Shown: positions 16,405 to 25,277, counted from the first letter of the stretch. The stretch is DNA of 60,267 bases from Ramlibacter aquaticus (GCF_015159745.1 NZ_JADDOJ010000016.1:1-60267); one strand, 5' to 3'. The notes: generated by a model not told the origin, from the letters alone. Numbers and translations: made by a program.

Positions 16405-16417
16405 CGTTATTCCTGGC

Positions 16418-16666
16418 TCAGCGGGCGTTGCTCTGGCCATGGGTCAGCGGACCCAAGTAGTTACCGGTCAGGTTGCGGCCGTCCAGCTGCGAGCCAACAA
16501 CCCGGCTCTTCTCGAGCCTAGCAACCGAGCGCAAGTAGGCCCCCTTGACGTGGAGGCGCCAGGTGCCGGGACCGTCCGCATGGGTGTGCTGCTCGGCCGG
16601 GGTAGTGGCCGACGCGAGCTCACGCACGGGGTGTTGATAGACGGCGCTGATGTTGCCGAAGTTCAT
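16418..16666 (-). CDS. hypothetical protein of the integrase operon
   Basis: An 82-residue basic protein (MNFGNISAVYQHPVRELASA start). ATG 16666 is chosen for its strong ribosome binding site AAGGAGAT. It lies 17 bases after the integrase-like gene. No domain is recognised; size and charge would suit a DNA-binding accessory factor, which is a guess. Confidence 0.52.
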   Translation of the reverse strand: MNFGNISAVYQHPVRELASATTPAEQHTHADGPGTWRLHVKGAYLRSVARLEKSRVVGSQLDGRNLTGNYLGPLTHGQSNAR

Positions 16667-16682
16667 TTGAGATCTCCTTGGG

Positions 16683-18236
16683 CTAAGTGCCGCTGCGCAG
16701 CAGGGGGGTACTTTGGCTGAGGTACACAACTTCTAGGGCGTCGGACGAGACTTCGTCGATCCCGACAATCACGCTGATCCGCATAGGCTTGCCGGTGAGC
16801 GCCTGCAGCTGCTGGACCAGAGCCTTGCGCTCTTCGTTGGTCGGGTAACTGTCGCGCAGGACGACCATGTCGAAAGCTTGGCCGTCGCCGATGTTCAGGC
16901 CGCTGGCGGCGCGGCCGATAAACCACAAACCGGTCGCCCCAAAGTCCTGGAGCACCTTGTCCACATCCTCGCGGTCCTGCAGGAGCGCGAGGTTGGCGTT
17001 CATGTTCTTCTGCTGAATCTTAGTGAGCTTGCCCACGGAGCCGGTGTAGGCGCCCTGGATGCGCTTGCGCCAGTGGCCAGCATCCAGAGCCGTGATCTGC
17101 ATGGCCTGGTCAACGGCTTCAGCGTTGGTCAGGTACTCGCTGGCGGGGACCTCGTTTTGCACCGGCGCGGGCAGTCCGGAGGTACCCTTGTAGCGGCGCT
17201 GCAGGTACTGGTGGCGAAGGCCGTGCGAAGTCACGCCCAAGTCTTTGCGGGTGATCCCGTGTTTGCGGGTGATGTAGTAATAGCGACTGCGCGTTTGCTT
17301 GGCGGTGTCACCCGGGCGGGCCAGGAAGCGCTTGGGGTGCTTTGCCGCGACGGCCTTGATGCGCCGCAGCGCCTCCTCCTGGCCAGCGCGAACGACCCGA
17401 TCAGGGTCAAGCTCCACCTGGCGGCGGCGACCCCCTTTCGTGCCCCGCTCAAAGTGGTAGGTGTTGCCCATGTGGTCCATGAAGGGGTTGGTGGAATAAC
17501 TCTCGCGGACACGAGCACCGAATTCGAGCTGCGCGAGCAACTGGGCGCCAACGACCTCACAGTCCATCCAGACCTTTTCGATGAGCTCCATGGGGTCCAC
17601 GCCGTTGGACTCCCAGTCCTTCGGGGTCACGGCAACCTTCTCGACCACGAGCTTTCGGGTATCGACGCCGTGCTGGCGCAGGATAGTGAGCCAGTCCTGA
17701 TCGCACGGAATGACGTCGGGCTTGCCCATCAGGTCCAACCAACGACGCAGCGCAGAGGTGCGGTTTTGAATGGTGGCCGCAGCCACGCCTGTTTCAAGCC
17801 AGTGCTTGACGAGGGCGACCGCGTGCTTGCGCCGCAAATCGGTGCAGCGCTGCACGCCGCGCCCTTCGGGAAGGGTGCGCAGATCCTTGTAGGCCTTGCG
17901 GATGTGTTCGCCATAGCGTGTGACGGACCCCTCACCCAAGAAGCGCTTCTTGCCCTTGATGGCTCGCCACTCGACGCGGCCCAGCACAAAGTTGACCTGG
18001 GCGATGATGTCGCGTTGGCGCTGGCAGGCCTGTCGCATCACGCTTTGAGCGTCGCCCACGGCTTCGCGCCGCGCCACTCTCTTCTCCGCTTCCAGTTCGG
18101 CGAGTCGCTCACCGCGCATCTTCTTGTTGCTCTCTCGCCAGGTCATTTCGCGTTCACCCGGACCCAGCGAGCTTTCGTCCTTCTCATCCTCAGACGCTGA
18201 GCCGCCGTCCAAGGGAGCACGGTCCTTACCATTCAT
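16683..18236 (-). CDS. tyrosine-integrase-like protein (Integrase_1 type)
   Basis: A 517-residue protein. A charged N-terminal helix region is followed by a SAM-like core-binding domain (GRGVQRCTDLRRKHAVALVK, then AATIQNRTSALRRWLDL, residues about 125-175). The C-terminal catalytic-type domain contains a box-II-like TSHGLRHQYLQRR near residue 340. The usual HxxH and final tyrosine spacing is not obvious (GAYTG near 400 is the best candidate), so strand-exchange activity is uncertain. ATG 18236 follows an AGGAGG ribosome binding site; a GTG two codons upstream is the alternative. A C-terminal extension of about 100 residues is unassigned. Confidence 0.7.
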   Translation of the reverse strand: MNGKDRAPLDGGSASEDEKDESSLGPGEREMTWRESNKKMRGERLAELEAEKRVARREAVGDAQSVMRQACQRQRDIIAQVNFVLGRVEWRAIKGKKRFLGEGSVTRYGEHIRKAYKDLRTLPEGRGVQRCTDLRRKHAVALVKHWLETGVAAATIQNRTSALRRWLDLMGKPDVIPCDQDWLTILRQHGVDTRKLVVEKVAVTPKDWESNGVDPMELIEKVWMDCEVVGAQLLAQLEFGARVRESYSTNPFMDHMGNTYHFERGTKGGRRRQVELDPDRVVRAGQEEALRRIKAVAAKHPKRFLARPGDTAKQTRSRYYYITRKHGITRKDLGVTSHGLRHQYLQRRYKGTSGLPAPVQNEVPASEYLTNAEAVDQAMQITALDAGHWRKRIQGAYTGSVGKLTKIQQKNMNANLALLQDREDVDKVLQDFGATGLWFIGRAASGLNIGDGQAFDMVVLRDSYPTNEERKALVQQLQALTGKPMRISVIVGIDEVSSDALEVVYLSQSTPLLRSGT

Positions 18237-18261
18237 ATCCACCTCCTAAGTGAGTAGACAA

Positions 18262-18280
18262 GCCCCGACTGCGTCGGGGC
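18262..18280 (-). repeat. 8-bp stem hairpin before the integrase-like gene
   Basis: GCCCCGAC (18262-18269) and GTCGGGGC (18273-18280) form a perfect stem with a three-base loop in the 69-base gap between two genes of the operon. There is no T-run on the minus strand, so it may be an attenuator or RNA-processing site rather than a full terminator. Confidence 0.5.
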
Positions 18281-18305
18281 ACCAGTGGTTCCCGACCTGT
18301 AGCAG

Positions 18306-18911
18306 CTAGGCAACAACCACCGCAGGTTCCGCCAGCCCGTGGGCGCCCAAGACGCACTCCCACTCGTCCCCCTTGGGAATCACTTCGCGCCTGCCAGTGC
18401 GGACCAGCCAGTGGCGCAGGGAGCGAACGCGGTTCTGGATGACGGAAGCCGGCGTTTCCTCACCGCGCCAGAGCTTGATAAGGCCGATCACATGCCGGCG
18501 ACGCAGGGCGTCGATGCAGTTGACGGTCTCACCACCCGGAACCAGGTAGACGTCATTGAACGCCGTGCGGATGTACTCCTGGCGCTGCACGGTCACGGCC
18601 TCACGCAGGGTCCTGGTGCGGCTGGAATTCACCGGCCCGTCCATACCTTCGAAGGCGTAGTCCAGCTGGTCGTCGAGGTCCTCGTAGGCGAGGCAGGCGA
18701 AGAGCAGGATGGCCGCCACCCGCTCGCGTTCTTCCTCCTTCGCCTGCTTGGCAGCGGCGCCCTGGGGGTCGAGGGTTGTCCAGTACGCAACGGACAGTGC
18801 CCTGATCCCCCGGTCGATCGCCCGACGCTCGCGCCGGCTGATGCATTCCTCGCCCACCATGGACTTGCCGAAGGACGTGCCCTTGAAGTTGCCACGCTTG
18901 CGCTTTTTCAT
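18306..18911 (-). CDS. stand-alone integrase core-binding-domain paralogue
   Basis: A 201-residue protein. Its C-terminal half is clearly homologous to the core-binding domain of the neighbouring integrase: CIDALRRRHVIGLIKLWRG versus CTDLRRKHAVALVKHWLE, and ASVIQNRVRSLRHWLV versus AATIQNRTSALRRWLD, then EVIPKGDEW versus DVIPCDQDW. It ends about 20 residues later with no catalytic domain. It could bind the same DNA site and act as a recombination directionality factor, competitor or architectural partner. The basic start (MKKRKRGNFKG) follows a GGAGG ribosome binding site. Confidence 0.65.
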   Translation of the reverse strand: MKKRKRGNFKGTSFGKSMVGEECISRRERRAIDRGIRALSVAYWTTLDPQGAAAKQAKEEERERVAAILLFACLAYEDLDDQLDYAFEGMDGPVNSSRTRTLREAVTVQRQEYIRTAFNDVYLVPGGETVNCIDALRRRHVIGLIKLWRGEETPASVIQNRVRSLRHWLVRTGRREVIPKGDEWECVLGAHGLAEPAVVVA

Positions 18912-18924
18912 TCCAAACCTCCAG

Positions 18925-19795
18925 ATGTTGAAAAAAGACCACTACACACGAACCACCCTGCGGGTTGGCTCGGCTCTGGAGCCTCCATATAGAAAGCACC
19001 ACAGCCCAGCCCCGAAGGCTCCTTCCCTATCCAAATCCACTTCTGCCGAAAAAAACGAGTCGAATGTCCGCCCCCAGTACTTGAGCAAGCTACGCCGTGC
19101 CGTTGGAGAGGGGCGAATCCTCCACGGTCCCTTGCCTCCCTTGGGAGGCAAAGCACCCAGCCAGAAGCTGAGTGAGATCACGCGCCAACGAGGCGCGGGC
19201 CCTGCTGGGGGCCAACCATGAGCAGCACGCACGGTGCTGAACTCGTTGCATTCCCTTCGTCATCACCGACTCGGGTGGACGCCGCTTGAACAAGAGGTAG
19301 ACAACCAGAGCGCTTACTCCCACATCGGGGAACCTGCTGCGCGAGCAGTAGGTGCGGCTGGTCTGCTGCCACCGGGTTGCGGTGGGTCTCTGTTCAAGGG
19401 AACGGGAAAGGTTTGCCTGGCGCCTTCCAGTCAGGAAGGCAGAACCGTGGACGCCCTGTGAATAGGTCAGGACTCCATACAGCCCATCCCCTCGGGGATG
19501 GTGGTTAGCTTGCAGCGGGCAGACGGTGTTTGCCGTTACCACCTCCAGGCCGTGAGCCTGGCCGTTCCATATCGCTGGAACGGGCGTGTTACCCCTGTCG
19601 TGGGGTGGTACGTGGCAGGCGTATGCGGCCTGCAGCGCTGGTTTTCGTCTCTCCCGGTGAGGAAGCGACGCGAAGCCAGTGGCTTCGATTTCCCACCGGT
19701 TTCCCAGTGGGGCGACAGCTTTTCAGGGCTGACGTCTTGGTGATGGCAAGGTCGGCTTTTCAACCGCCTGCTGCCGCTCTCAGAGCAACGTGCAG
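18925..19795 (-). ncRNA. candidate large structured RNA, copy A
   Basis: About 870 non-coding bases densely packed with hairpins: 19132-19151, 19155-19173, 19181-19197, 19198-19213, 19422-19440, 19484-19501, 19523-19536, 19545-19561, 19562-19583, 19591-19606, 19615-19633 and 19672-19686. Copy B at 36.2-37.0 kb keeps most of these with paired changes. In the 19155-19173 helix four pairs differ compensatorily between copies and one C-A position (U-G on the minus strand) is shared. Odd pairs in six helices become G-U on the minus strand, against one favouring plus, so transcription is probably leftward, ending at the core-binding-domain gene. Two hairpins (19591-19633) are absent from copy B. 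I match it to no known RNA class. Confidence 0.6.
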
Positions 19796-20313
19796 CTAAT
19801 TTATCTCGCGGCTAGAACTGTGGCAAGAGATCCGGGCCCCTACTTTTTTCTTCCCCTGCGTCTTCCGTTGATGGTGGTGCCTCCAGGCCGCGCCAGTGCT
19901 AGGTTTCAGCAAGACTCTCGGTTGAGAAAAAATCCGAACCGCTCCTGCGTAGCGCTCGTTAGGCTGCGAGACAGCGGTCAAGCAGGCCTGCCTCAGCAAC
20001 GGCCAGAAAGTGGATTCGAGTCAGCCAGGGTCCGACAGCGTCTAGGGCCTCACTGCCGGCGAGGGGGCAAGCTGTGGCGTCAGATGGAGGCTTCTGATTG
20101 AACGGCCGGCTGTTGCCAGCGTCCCGCCTGTCGTACTGACATTCCACCTTGCTACAGAGTTGGGCCGCTTTCGCCAACCTTGAGCACTGGCCTACTGCTT
20201 CCTTGGTACGCGGCCCATTTTTGGCTCCGCTTCGCCAAGCAGCCCCATATCGGTTGCGCCGCGAGGCCGAGGCGCTCGACACTCCGTTTGCCCAATTTAA
20301 CCCAAGGAGCGTC
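19796..20313. other. intergenic region between the RNA candidate and the actin operon
   Basis: No gene recognised. It should hold the divergent promoters of the RNA and of the actin operon, and perhaps the DNA site bound by the ParR-like protein. I see no tandem iterons. The equivalent region of the second module (36991-37497) has a similar length but no obvious sequence similarity. Confidence 0.4.
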
Positions 20314-21387
20314 ATGAAGCCCGAGCAGCATTTCACCATCCCGGCGGCAGCCATCGATGTTGGCTACTTCAATACGAAGTACGCGGTCAGGGCCGCGGCC
20401 GACAAGCCGATGCAATGCGGCCTTTTCCCCTCCATCGCGCCAGTCCTGCAATCGGAGGACGTTGACACCATCGACACCAAGGAGCGTCACAACGGCTTCG
20501 TGGTGACCATCGACGGCCTGCATTACTTCGTTGGCGAGGACGCGACGGCGCTGGCCAGCGCTTTCGAGCCCCGCCATGTGGAACGCAACTACGTCAAGAG
20601 CGGCCGCTACCTGGCCCTCGCGCGGGGAGCCCTCGCCCACATCGGCCAGCTCGCACGTGCGACCGGTCCGGTGCGTATTGCCCACCTGGTTGTGGGCCTT
20701 CCGTTGTCGACGTACAGGATCTACCGCGATGACCTCAAGGCGCGCCTTCAGGGGGTCCATGAGGTCCCGAACTACCGGGGGCGCGGCACTATGACTGTGA
20801 CGGTCGAGGACGTCCGTGTGCTCATGCAGCCGGCTGGCGCTCTGATTCACTTCGCCGACAAGTCGGGCGACCAGCTCGAGGGTGCTTCCCTGGTCTGCGA
20901 CATCGGCGGCGGAACGATGGACTACCTCGTGACGACTGACGGGTTTTTGCCCAACGGGAACCGCTCGGGTGCCAATGAGTTCGGTGTTCTCTCCTACTGC
21001 AGCGCGGTTGCGGAGAAGCTGGACCCGGACTGGGTGAAGGAGACTCCCATGATCAACATGGTCGACAAGGCCATCCGCGAGCGCACTGCGATCAAGGCTA
21101 TGGGGGTCAGCTATCCCGTGGAGCAGTACTGGCCGGTCCTGCAGCGCAGCGTTCAGTCGGCGCTTTCGGTGATGCATGCCAAGGTTCAGACCTTCAATGA
21201 CCTCAACCGCGTCATCATGGTCGGTGGCGGTGCCGAGGTTTTCGCCGAAGTCCTGGTTGCCACGCACCCGAAGCTCAAGCCGATCATGCGGATCGAGGCC
21301 GATTCCGTGATGTCCAACGTCCGGGGCTTCTGCTCGGCGGCCGAACGTGTCGCCGCCAGTGCCAGCCGCGCGGGGCAGTCCGCATGA
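20314..21387 (+). CDS. ParM/StbA-like actin ATPase, copy A
   Basis: A 357-residue actin-fold protein: phosphate-1 motif AAIDVGYFNTKYA (about 10-22), phosphate-2 motif VCDIGGGTMDYLV (about 195) and adenosine motif RVIMVGGGAEVF (about 300). Plasmid relatives form filaments that push DNA copies apart; a PRTRC-type D protein is also similar. ATG 20314 follows AAGGAG and is equivalent to the start of copy B. The small ParR-like gene overlaps by four bases. All nucleotide motifs look intact, so a filament-forming segregation motor is likely. Confidence 0.85.
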   Translation: MKPEQHFTIPAAAIDVGYFNTKYAVRAAADKPMQCGLFPSIAPVLQSEDVDTIDTKERHNGFVVTIDGLHYFVGEDATALASAFEPRHVERNYVKSGRYLALARGALAHIGQLARATGPVRIAHLVVGLPLSTYRIYRDDLKARLQGVHEVPNYRGRGTMTVTVEDVRVLMQPAGALIHFADKSGDQLEGASLVCDIGGGTMDYLVTTDGFLPNGNRSGANEFGVLSYCSAVAEKLDPDWVKETPMINMVDKAIRERTAIKAMGVSYPVEQYWPVLQRSVQSALSVMHAKVQTFNDLNRVIMVGGGAEVFAEVLVATHPKLKPIMRIEADSVMSNVRGFCSAAERVAASASRAGQSA

Positions 21388-21728
21388 GCCGCGCGACTGT
21401 TGCCAAGCGCGATGCTGAGCGCGCCCATGTGACGGTCGATTCCGGCATGGGTCTTTTCTACAAGTGGTTTTCCAGCTCCGACCGACGCTACCGGGCGCGC
21501 GAGCTGGTCTACCTGGCCCGGGTCGGATTCGATTTTTTGCAGCAGAAGGGAAAGGAACCGGGTGACGTTGCGGTGGCGGCACCACTTCCGGTGTCTGCCT
21601 ATGCACCGTTTCCTGTCTCTGCGCCGGCTGCCTTGCCCGTCGCCGGGGTTGCAAGCCCGGTGACCGGGTCGGGCCCTCGCAAGGGGCCCATCGGTTTCGA
21701 CGACCTTCTTAGCTTCGACGGCTCCTAG
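21384..21728 (+). CDS. small ParR-like partner of the actin, copy A
   Basis: A 114-residue protein. A conserved N-terminal block (AHVTVDSGMGLFYKWF, then DRRYRARELVYLAR) matches the paralogue at 38568. The middle is a variable alanine/proline linker, and the last residues are again conserved (GFDDLLSF versus GFDHLIDP). A DNA-binding head, a flexible linker and a short C-terminal motif is how ParR proteins attach to ParM filaments. Start overlaps the actin stop (ATGA) as in copy B. Partner function is inferred. Confidence 0.6.
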   Translation: MSRATVAKRDAERAHVTVDSGMGLFYKWFSSSDRRYRARELVYLARVGFDFLQQKGKEPGDVAVAAPLPVSAYAPFPVSAPAALPVAGVASPVTGSGPRKGPIGFDDLLSFDGS

Positions 21729-21791
21729 AAGGCTAGAGCCCTCTCCTTGCCTACCTTGGACAGCGCACACCCTCACATCAATAAAGGGCCT

Positions 21792-22994
21792 ATGAACCAT
21801 CGTATTAACGCCGCCGCAATCGACCTCGGCTACAACATCGTCAAAGTCGCCTATCCGACGGCCGCAGGGCCCGGCACTACCGTCTTCCCCGCGACTGCGG
21901 CGCTGCTTACGCGTGGCCCTGAAAGCGTCAGGGGCCTGCAGGGCCTCACGGTTGAAGTCGATCGTCGGCGCTTCTTCGTCGGACAAGATGCCCAACGCTG
22001 TTTGGGCGGCACCTTCTCTAAGCCTGCGCAAGGCGATTACTTGAACAGCTCCCAGTACCGGGCTCTTATGGTCGGTGCGCTTTCCTCGGTGGCGCGTGGC
22101 GGCGGTGCCAAGGCCGGGGACAACCTGCAGGTTGCCTGTCTTGCTCTGGGGCTGCCCGTCGCGACGTTTCGGACACAGTGCGAGCAGATGGCCCGAACGT
22201 GGACGGGGGTGTTCGACGTCCCGCTGGATGATGGAACGGTCCGTATCCATATTGAGCAGGTTTCGGTGCTGCCGCAGCCCTTGGGCGCCCTCGCCCGCCA
22301 CATCGCAAATGTTTCCGGCCTCATGATGGAAGATGAGCAGCGTGAGCTGATTGATGAAATCAACGCGTCGAACATCCTGGTTCTCGACGCTGGCAGCGGT
22401 GCTCTGAACTTCCTCGCCATGCGGGGCAGCTGGTATGTCGACTGGCAACGCAGCGGCAGCGCCCCGCATGGCATGGCGCAGTGCGCTCGGTCTCTCGCGA
22501 GGAGTTTTGGCGACACCGCGGTGAACAGCTGGTTGCTCAATCCCTGCGTGATGCACCGGCTCGACTGGACCATCGCCCGTCGCGAACCCTTCAAGATGGC
22601 GCAGATCGGCACTGTCAGCTGCCAGGAGTACTGGCCCTCTATGAGGCGTGTGATCGACCACGGGCTGGACGGAGTGGCGCACAAGGTGCAGCACTTTCGG
22701 GACTGCGACCGGGTGCTTGTGACCGGTGGCGGCGCGCGCTTCTATGCGCAGCGCCTCCTTGAGCGATTTCCCACAATTTCCTGCACGGTCGAGGTGGTTA
22801 TAGATCCGATCCTGAGCAACGTTTTCGGGTTCTACGCGAAGGCCGACGCCACGGCTGTCCATGCTGCACTGGAACAAGGCGCCCGCGTTGCATGCAACGA
22901 GGCAAAACCGTCGAATCGGCTTTGTTTGAGCCGCGTTAGGACGGCCTCTGAGGCTCATCTTTTCCAGTCTGAATTGAGCCCGCGACGGCATTGA
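21792..22994 (+). CDS. second, divergent actin-like protein
   Basis: A 400-residue actin-fold protein. Phosphate-1 is AAIDLGYNIVKVAY and the adenosine motif is RVLVTGGGARFY. Phosphate-2 reads LVLDAGSGALNFLAM, with asparagine where an acidic residue is usual, so ATP hydrolysis may be impaired. It has a tail of about 45 residues beyond the fold. ATG 21792 follows AAAGGG. It follows the ParR-like gene by 63 bases. It may cap or regulate filaments of the first actin. It has no counterpart in the second module. Confidence 0.72.
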   Translation: MNHRINAAAIDLGYNIVKVAYPTAAGPGTTVFPATAALLTRGPESVRGLQGLTVEVDRRRFFVGQDAQRCLGGTFSKPAQGDYLNSSQYRALMVGALSSVARGGGAKAGDNLQVACLALGLPVATFRTQCEQMARTWTGVFDVPLDDGTVRIHIEQVSVLPQPLGALARHIANVSGLMMEDEQRELIDEINASNILVLDAGSGALNFLAMRGSWYVDWQRSGSAPHGMAQCARSLARSFGDTAVNSWLLNPCVMHRLDWTIARREPFKMAQIGTVSCQEYWPSMRRVIDHGLDGVAHKVQHFRDCDRVLVTGGGARFYAQRLLERFPTISCTVEVVIDPILSNVFGFYAKADATAVHAALEQGARVACNEAKPSNRLCLSRVRTASEAHLFQSELSPRRH

Positions 22995-23044
22995 ATTTGT
23001 GAGCTCGATAGCATGATGACAAGCCACCACCGTACCAAGATGAC

Positions 23045-23707
23045 ATGACAGCGCTCGCGATTTACAGCTCGAAAGGGGGTTCGGGAAAGTCCACGGTGTC
23101 CATTCATTTGGCGGTCGCCGCCGGTGAAATGCGTCGGACTGTCCTGATCGACGCCGACCCGCAGAGGACAGTGATGATGTGGGCAGCCAATCGGGCCCTT
23201 CCTCAACCTCAGGTTCTGGCGTCTGATCCATCTGGGATCGAGGATGCGCTTCGGCGGATCGCCGTTGACAGACAAGCCGTCGCGATCGTTGACTGTCCTC
23301 CACATTCCGTGGCCGGCACTGCGCGCCTACTCGCGGCCGTCGACCACATCGTCATCCCGGTTCAGCCCACGATGCCTGATCTGGCGGCTACACAAAGGGC
23401 CATGACGATGGTTAAGGCAGCTGGCAAGCCGTTTTCTTTCGTTCTTAGCCGTGTCCCCGTGCGATCCGCCGAAGCAGCACAAGCTTTGAAGATCCTGGAT
23501 GGCTTCGGGCCCACCGTACCTTCGGTCATTCACGACCGCCGAGCATTCGCACGTGCCTTGATCGAATCGTCGGCCGTGACCGAGGTTCGCCGGCTAGACC
23601 ACCTCAAAGCCGCCAACGAGATTCGCGCCGTGTGGGAATGGCTGCAACAGAAGATCAAGGAGCTGGATCATGTCGAAGTTAAAAGTCGGTTTGCAGCAGT
23701 TTGCTGA
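23045..23707 (+). CDS. parA: ParA-family partition ATPase
   Basis: A 220-residue type Ib ParA without N-terminal HTH. It has a deviant Walker A (SSKGGSGKST), switch I region (DADPQRTVMMW), Walker B (VAIVDCPPHS) and a C-terminal helix. It makes ATP-dependent patterns on the nucleoid that move DNA bound by its partner. The partner frame at 23670 overlaps its 3' end by 38 bases. A complete ParA system beside two actins is unusual. Confidence 0.88.
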   Translation: MTALAIYSSKGGSGKSTVSIHLAVAAGEMRRTVLIDADPQRTVMMWAANRALPQPQVLASDPSGIEDALRRIAVDRQAVAIVDCPPHSVAGTARLLAAVDHIVIPVQPTMPDLAATQRAMTMVKAAGKPFSFVLSRVPVRSAEAAQALKILDGFGPTVPSVIHDRRAFARALIESSAVTEVRRLDHLKAANEIRAVWEWLQQKIKELDHVEVKSRFAAVC

Positions 23708-23915
23708 GGCGCGCGACAACCCGCCTGGAGCGCCGCTGCCGGTTACGCGTGGCAAGGGTAAGCGCGTGGGAGTCGCTGTTCGACTCGGTCACGAGGATTG
23801 GTACCGGGCGAGTGAATTCGCCCATCGGGAACAAACTTCTTTGCAGAAGCTACTTGTGGCCGGCCTGTCGGAGCTGATGCTGAAGAAGGGGTTACCTGCA
23901 CTCAAAGGAAACTAA
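23670..23915 (+). CDS. small centromere-binding protein, partner of ParA
   Basis: An 81-residue basic protein. After a flexible N-terminus (VTRGKGKRVGVAVRLGHEDW) comes a helix pair (YRASEFAHREQTSLQKLLVAGLSEL split over about residues 45-69) resembling a ribbon-helix-helix. Small RHH proteins encoded just after type Ib ParA are the usual site-binding partners. The overlap with parA supports coupling. Confidence 0.68.
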   Translation: MSKLKVGLQQFAEARDNPPGAPLPVTRGKGKRVGVAVRLGHEDWYRASEFAHREQTSLQKLLVAGLSELMLKKGLPALKGN

Positions 23916-24058
23916 GGCGACCCCGGCAGAGTGTCGATCTGCCGTCGCGGTGGCCACCGCCGCCATCTAGATCACGGAGAAGCTGGCGACAGACAGAGAT
24001 GCGGCGAACGTCATGATCGCGTACGTGGGCGCTTTGAACGCAGCGAGGCGCTCGGGCA

Positions 24059-24469
24059 CTACCGCTTCTCAGCTGCGGTGTCGAACGCCGCGAGGAGGTC
24101 CACCATGGCGCGCCTGCATGCGGTCACATCAGGGTGGCCTGCGCGCAGAGCGTCCAGTGCCCGGTCAATTGCCTTGTCCAGGACGTGCCAGTCGCTCGCG
24201 GCACGTGGTTTCAGTCCGGCCTCGGCTTCGTCCCAGGCACCCTCCAGGTCTTTGATCCTGGCCTTGGCGCCTGCGAGGTCGCCCTTGTCGACGAGGTTGG
24301 CCGTATCCTGCGCAATCTGCCGGAACCTGGTGAGATCGCCGAGTTTCGAGGGGCTGCGTTGCTCCGCGTGCGCTTGGCGAATGAGGGATGCGGTGGGCAC
24401 CAACTGGCCTGCGACCAGCAGGGCGGCGAAAAGGGCAAGTGCAATCACAGGGGGGCGGATCGTTTTCAT
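24059..24469 (-). CDS. periplasmic helical protein of unknown function
   Basis: A 136-residue precursor with a signal peptide ([20 protein letters not shown]) and a helical mature part ([19 protein letters not shown], then [19 protein letters not shown]). ATG 24469 is chosen for the signal peptide. It is the third gene of the operon PepSY-COG4705-this, under the upstream YTCAG-type promoter. It may sense cations or envelope state, but no function is known to me. Confidence 0.65.
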   Translation of the reverse strand: MKTIRPPVIALALFAALLVAGQLVPTASLIRQAHAEQRSPSKLGDLTRFRQIAQDTANLVDKGDLAGAKARIKDLEGAWDEAEAGLKPRAASDWHVLDKAIDRALDALRAGHPDVTACRRAMVDLLAAFDTAAEKR

Positions 24470-24494
24470 TTTGGGGTCGCTTTCTGAAGGATAT

Positions 24495-25277
24495 TCATGG
24501 CCGCTGTTCACGAAGCGGAACGGCGGGTCTGAGGCTGATGAACAAGACCAGTGCGGCGATCACCGCCAGGAACAGGGCGCTTGTCACGACGGTGCCGAGT
24601 CCAATGCCACCATATTCGCGAGCCTGTGCGAGCAGGTCGCCGAGCGACGCGCCGAGCGGGCGCGTGAGGATGTAGGCGAGCCAGAACGCCAGCACGGCAT
24701 TCAGCCCGGCGCGCTGTGCCGCTGCGATAGCCACGATGAGCAAACCAAAACCCAGCACTCCGAGCCGGAAGCCCAGGCCTAAAGCTTCCGTCGCGAGATC
24801 GCCCGCCGCCGTGCCGAGTGCGAACGTCACGAGGACGGCACCCCAGTAGAACAACTCGCGAGAGCGCGTGTCGATGGCGTTGATCGACAGGGTTCCTTCC
24901 GCGCGGTGCCAAACCCAGAACCAGGCCGCAAGCAGCACCGCGAAAACTGCGGTGCTCACATAGAGGCTTACGTTCAGGGTGTCGGTCAGGATGTCGGTGA
25001 TCTGGGTGCCCACGACACTCAGGAGCACCACGGTGAGCCAGTAGATCCATGGCACGTACCGCCTGCGACTGAGCTGCAGCACCAAAGCGGCGACCAGCAG
25101 TGTGGACATCAGTCCCGTTGTGAGCGCCGCGCCCAGGCCGACGTGCACCGCGAGGTAGTCGGCTCCCGTTTCGCCGACCGTCGTGGAAAGTACCTTGATC
25201 ACCCAGAACGTGAGGGTGATCGCCGGCACCTTGTTCCAAAGGGCCGGCGCGGCGCCAATGCGCGTCGCCACCATCAT
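24495..25277 (-). CDS. COG4705 (DUF347-type) membrane protein
   Basis: A 260-residue inner-membrane protein with about seven or eight helices. It carries the internal repeat of the family: [20 protein letters not shown] followed by ETGADY, and later [19 protein letters not shown] 25277 overlaps the PepSY stop by four bases. A paralogue at 27470 lies in a second operon with the same promoter type. The family's biochemical role is unsettled; metal- or stress-linked contexts are typical. Confidence 0.78.
   Translation of the reverse strand: MMVATRIGAAPALWNKVPAITLTFWVIKVLSTTVGETGADYLAVHVGLGAALTTGLMSTLLVAALVLQLSRRRYVPWIYWLTVVLLSVVGTQITDILTDTLNVSLYVSTAVFAVLLAAWFWVWHRAEGTLSINAIDTRSRELFYWGAVLVTFALGTAAGDLATEALGLGFRLGVLGFGLLIVAIAAAQRAGLNAVLAFWLAYILTRPLGASLGDLLAQAREYGGIGLGTVVTSALFLAVIAALVLFISLRPAVPLREQRP

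Noticed and set aside
16878..18200. A 440-codon plus-strand frame opposite the integrase-like gene
   Set aside because: Shadow of a gene with recognisable core-binding and box-II motifs and a good ribosome binding site.
18942..19542. Small proteins encoded in the structured block (several 60-150 codon frames on both strands)
   Set aside because: The frames are not conserved between the two copies; differences are paired within helices rather than at third codon positions.
18925..19795. Group II intron or retron as explanation for the structured block
   Set aside because: No reverse-transcriptase gene is nearby, no domain-V-like hairpin was seen, and the block is not inserted in a gene.
21186..23303. 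A 705-codon minus-strand frame through the actin/ParA operon, and a 500-codon one at 20152-21654
   Set aside because: Both are antisense to well-supported genes with nucleotide-binding motifs; their translations are rich in Arg/His/Pro with no domain, typical of GC-rich shadow frames.
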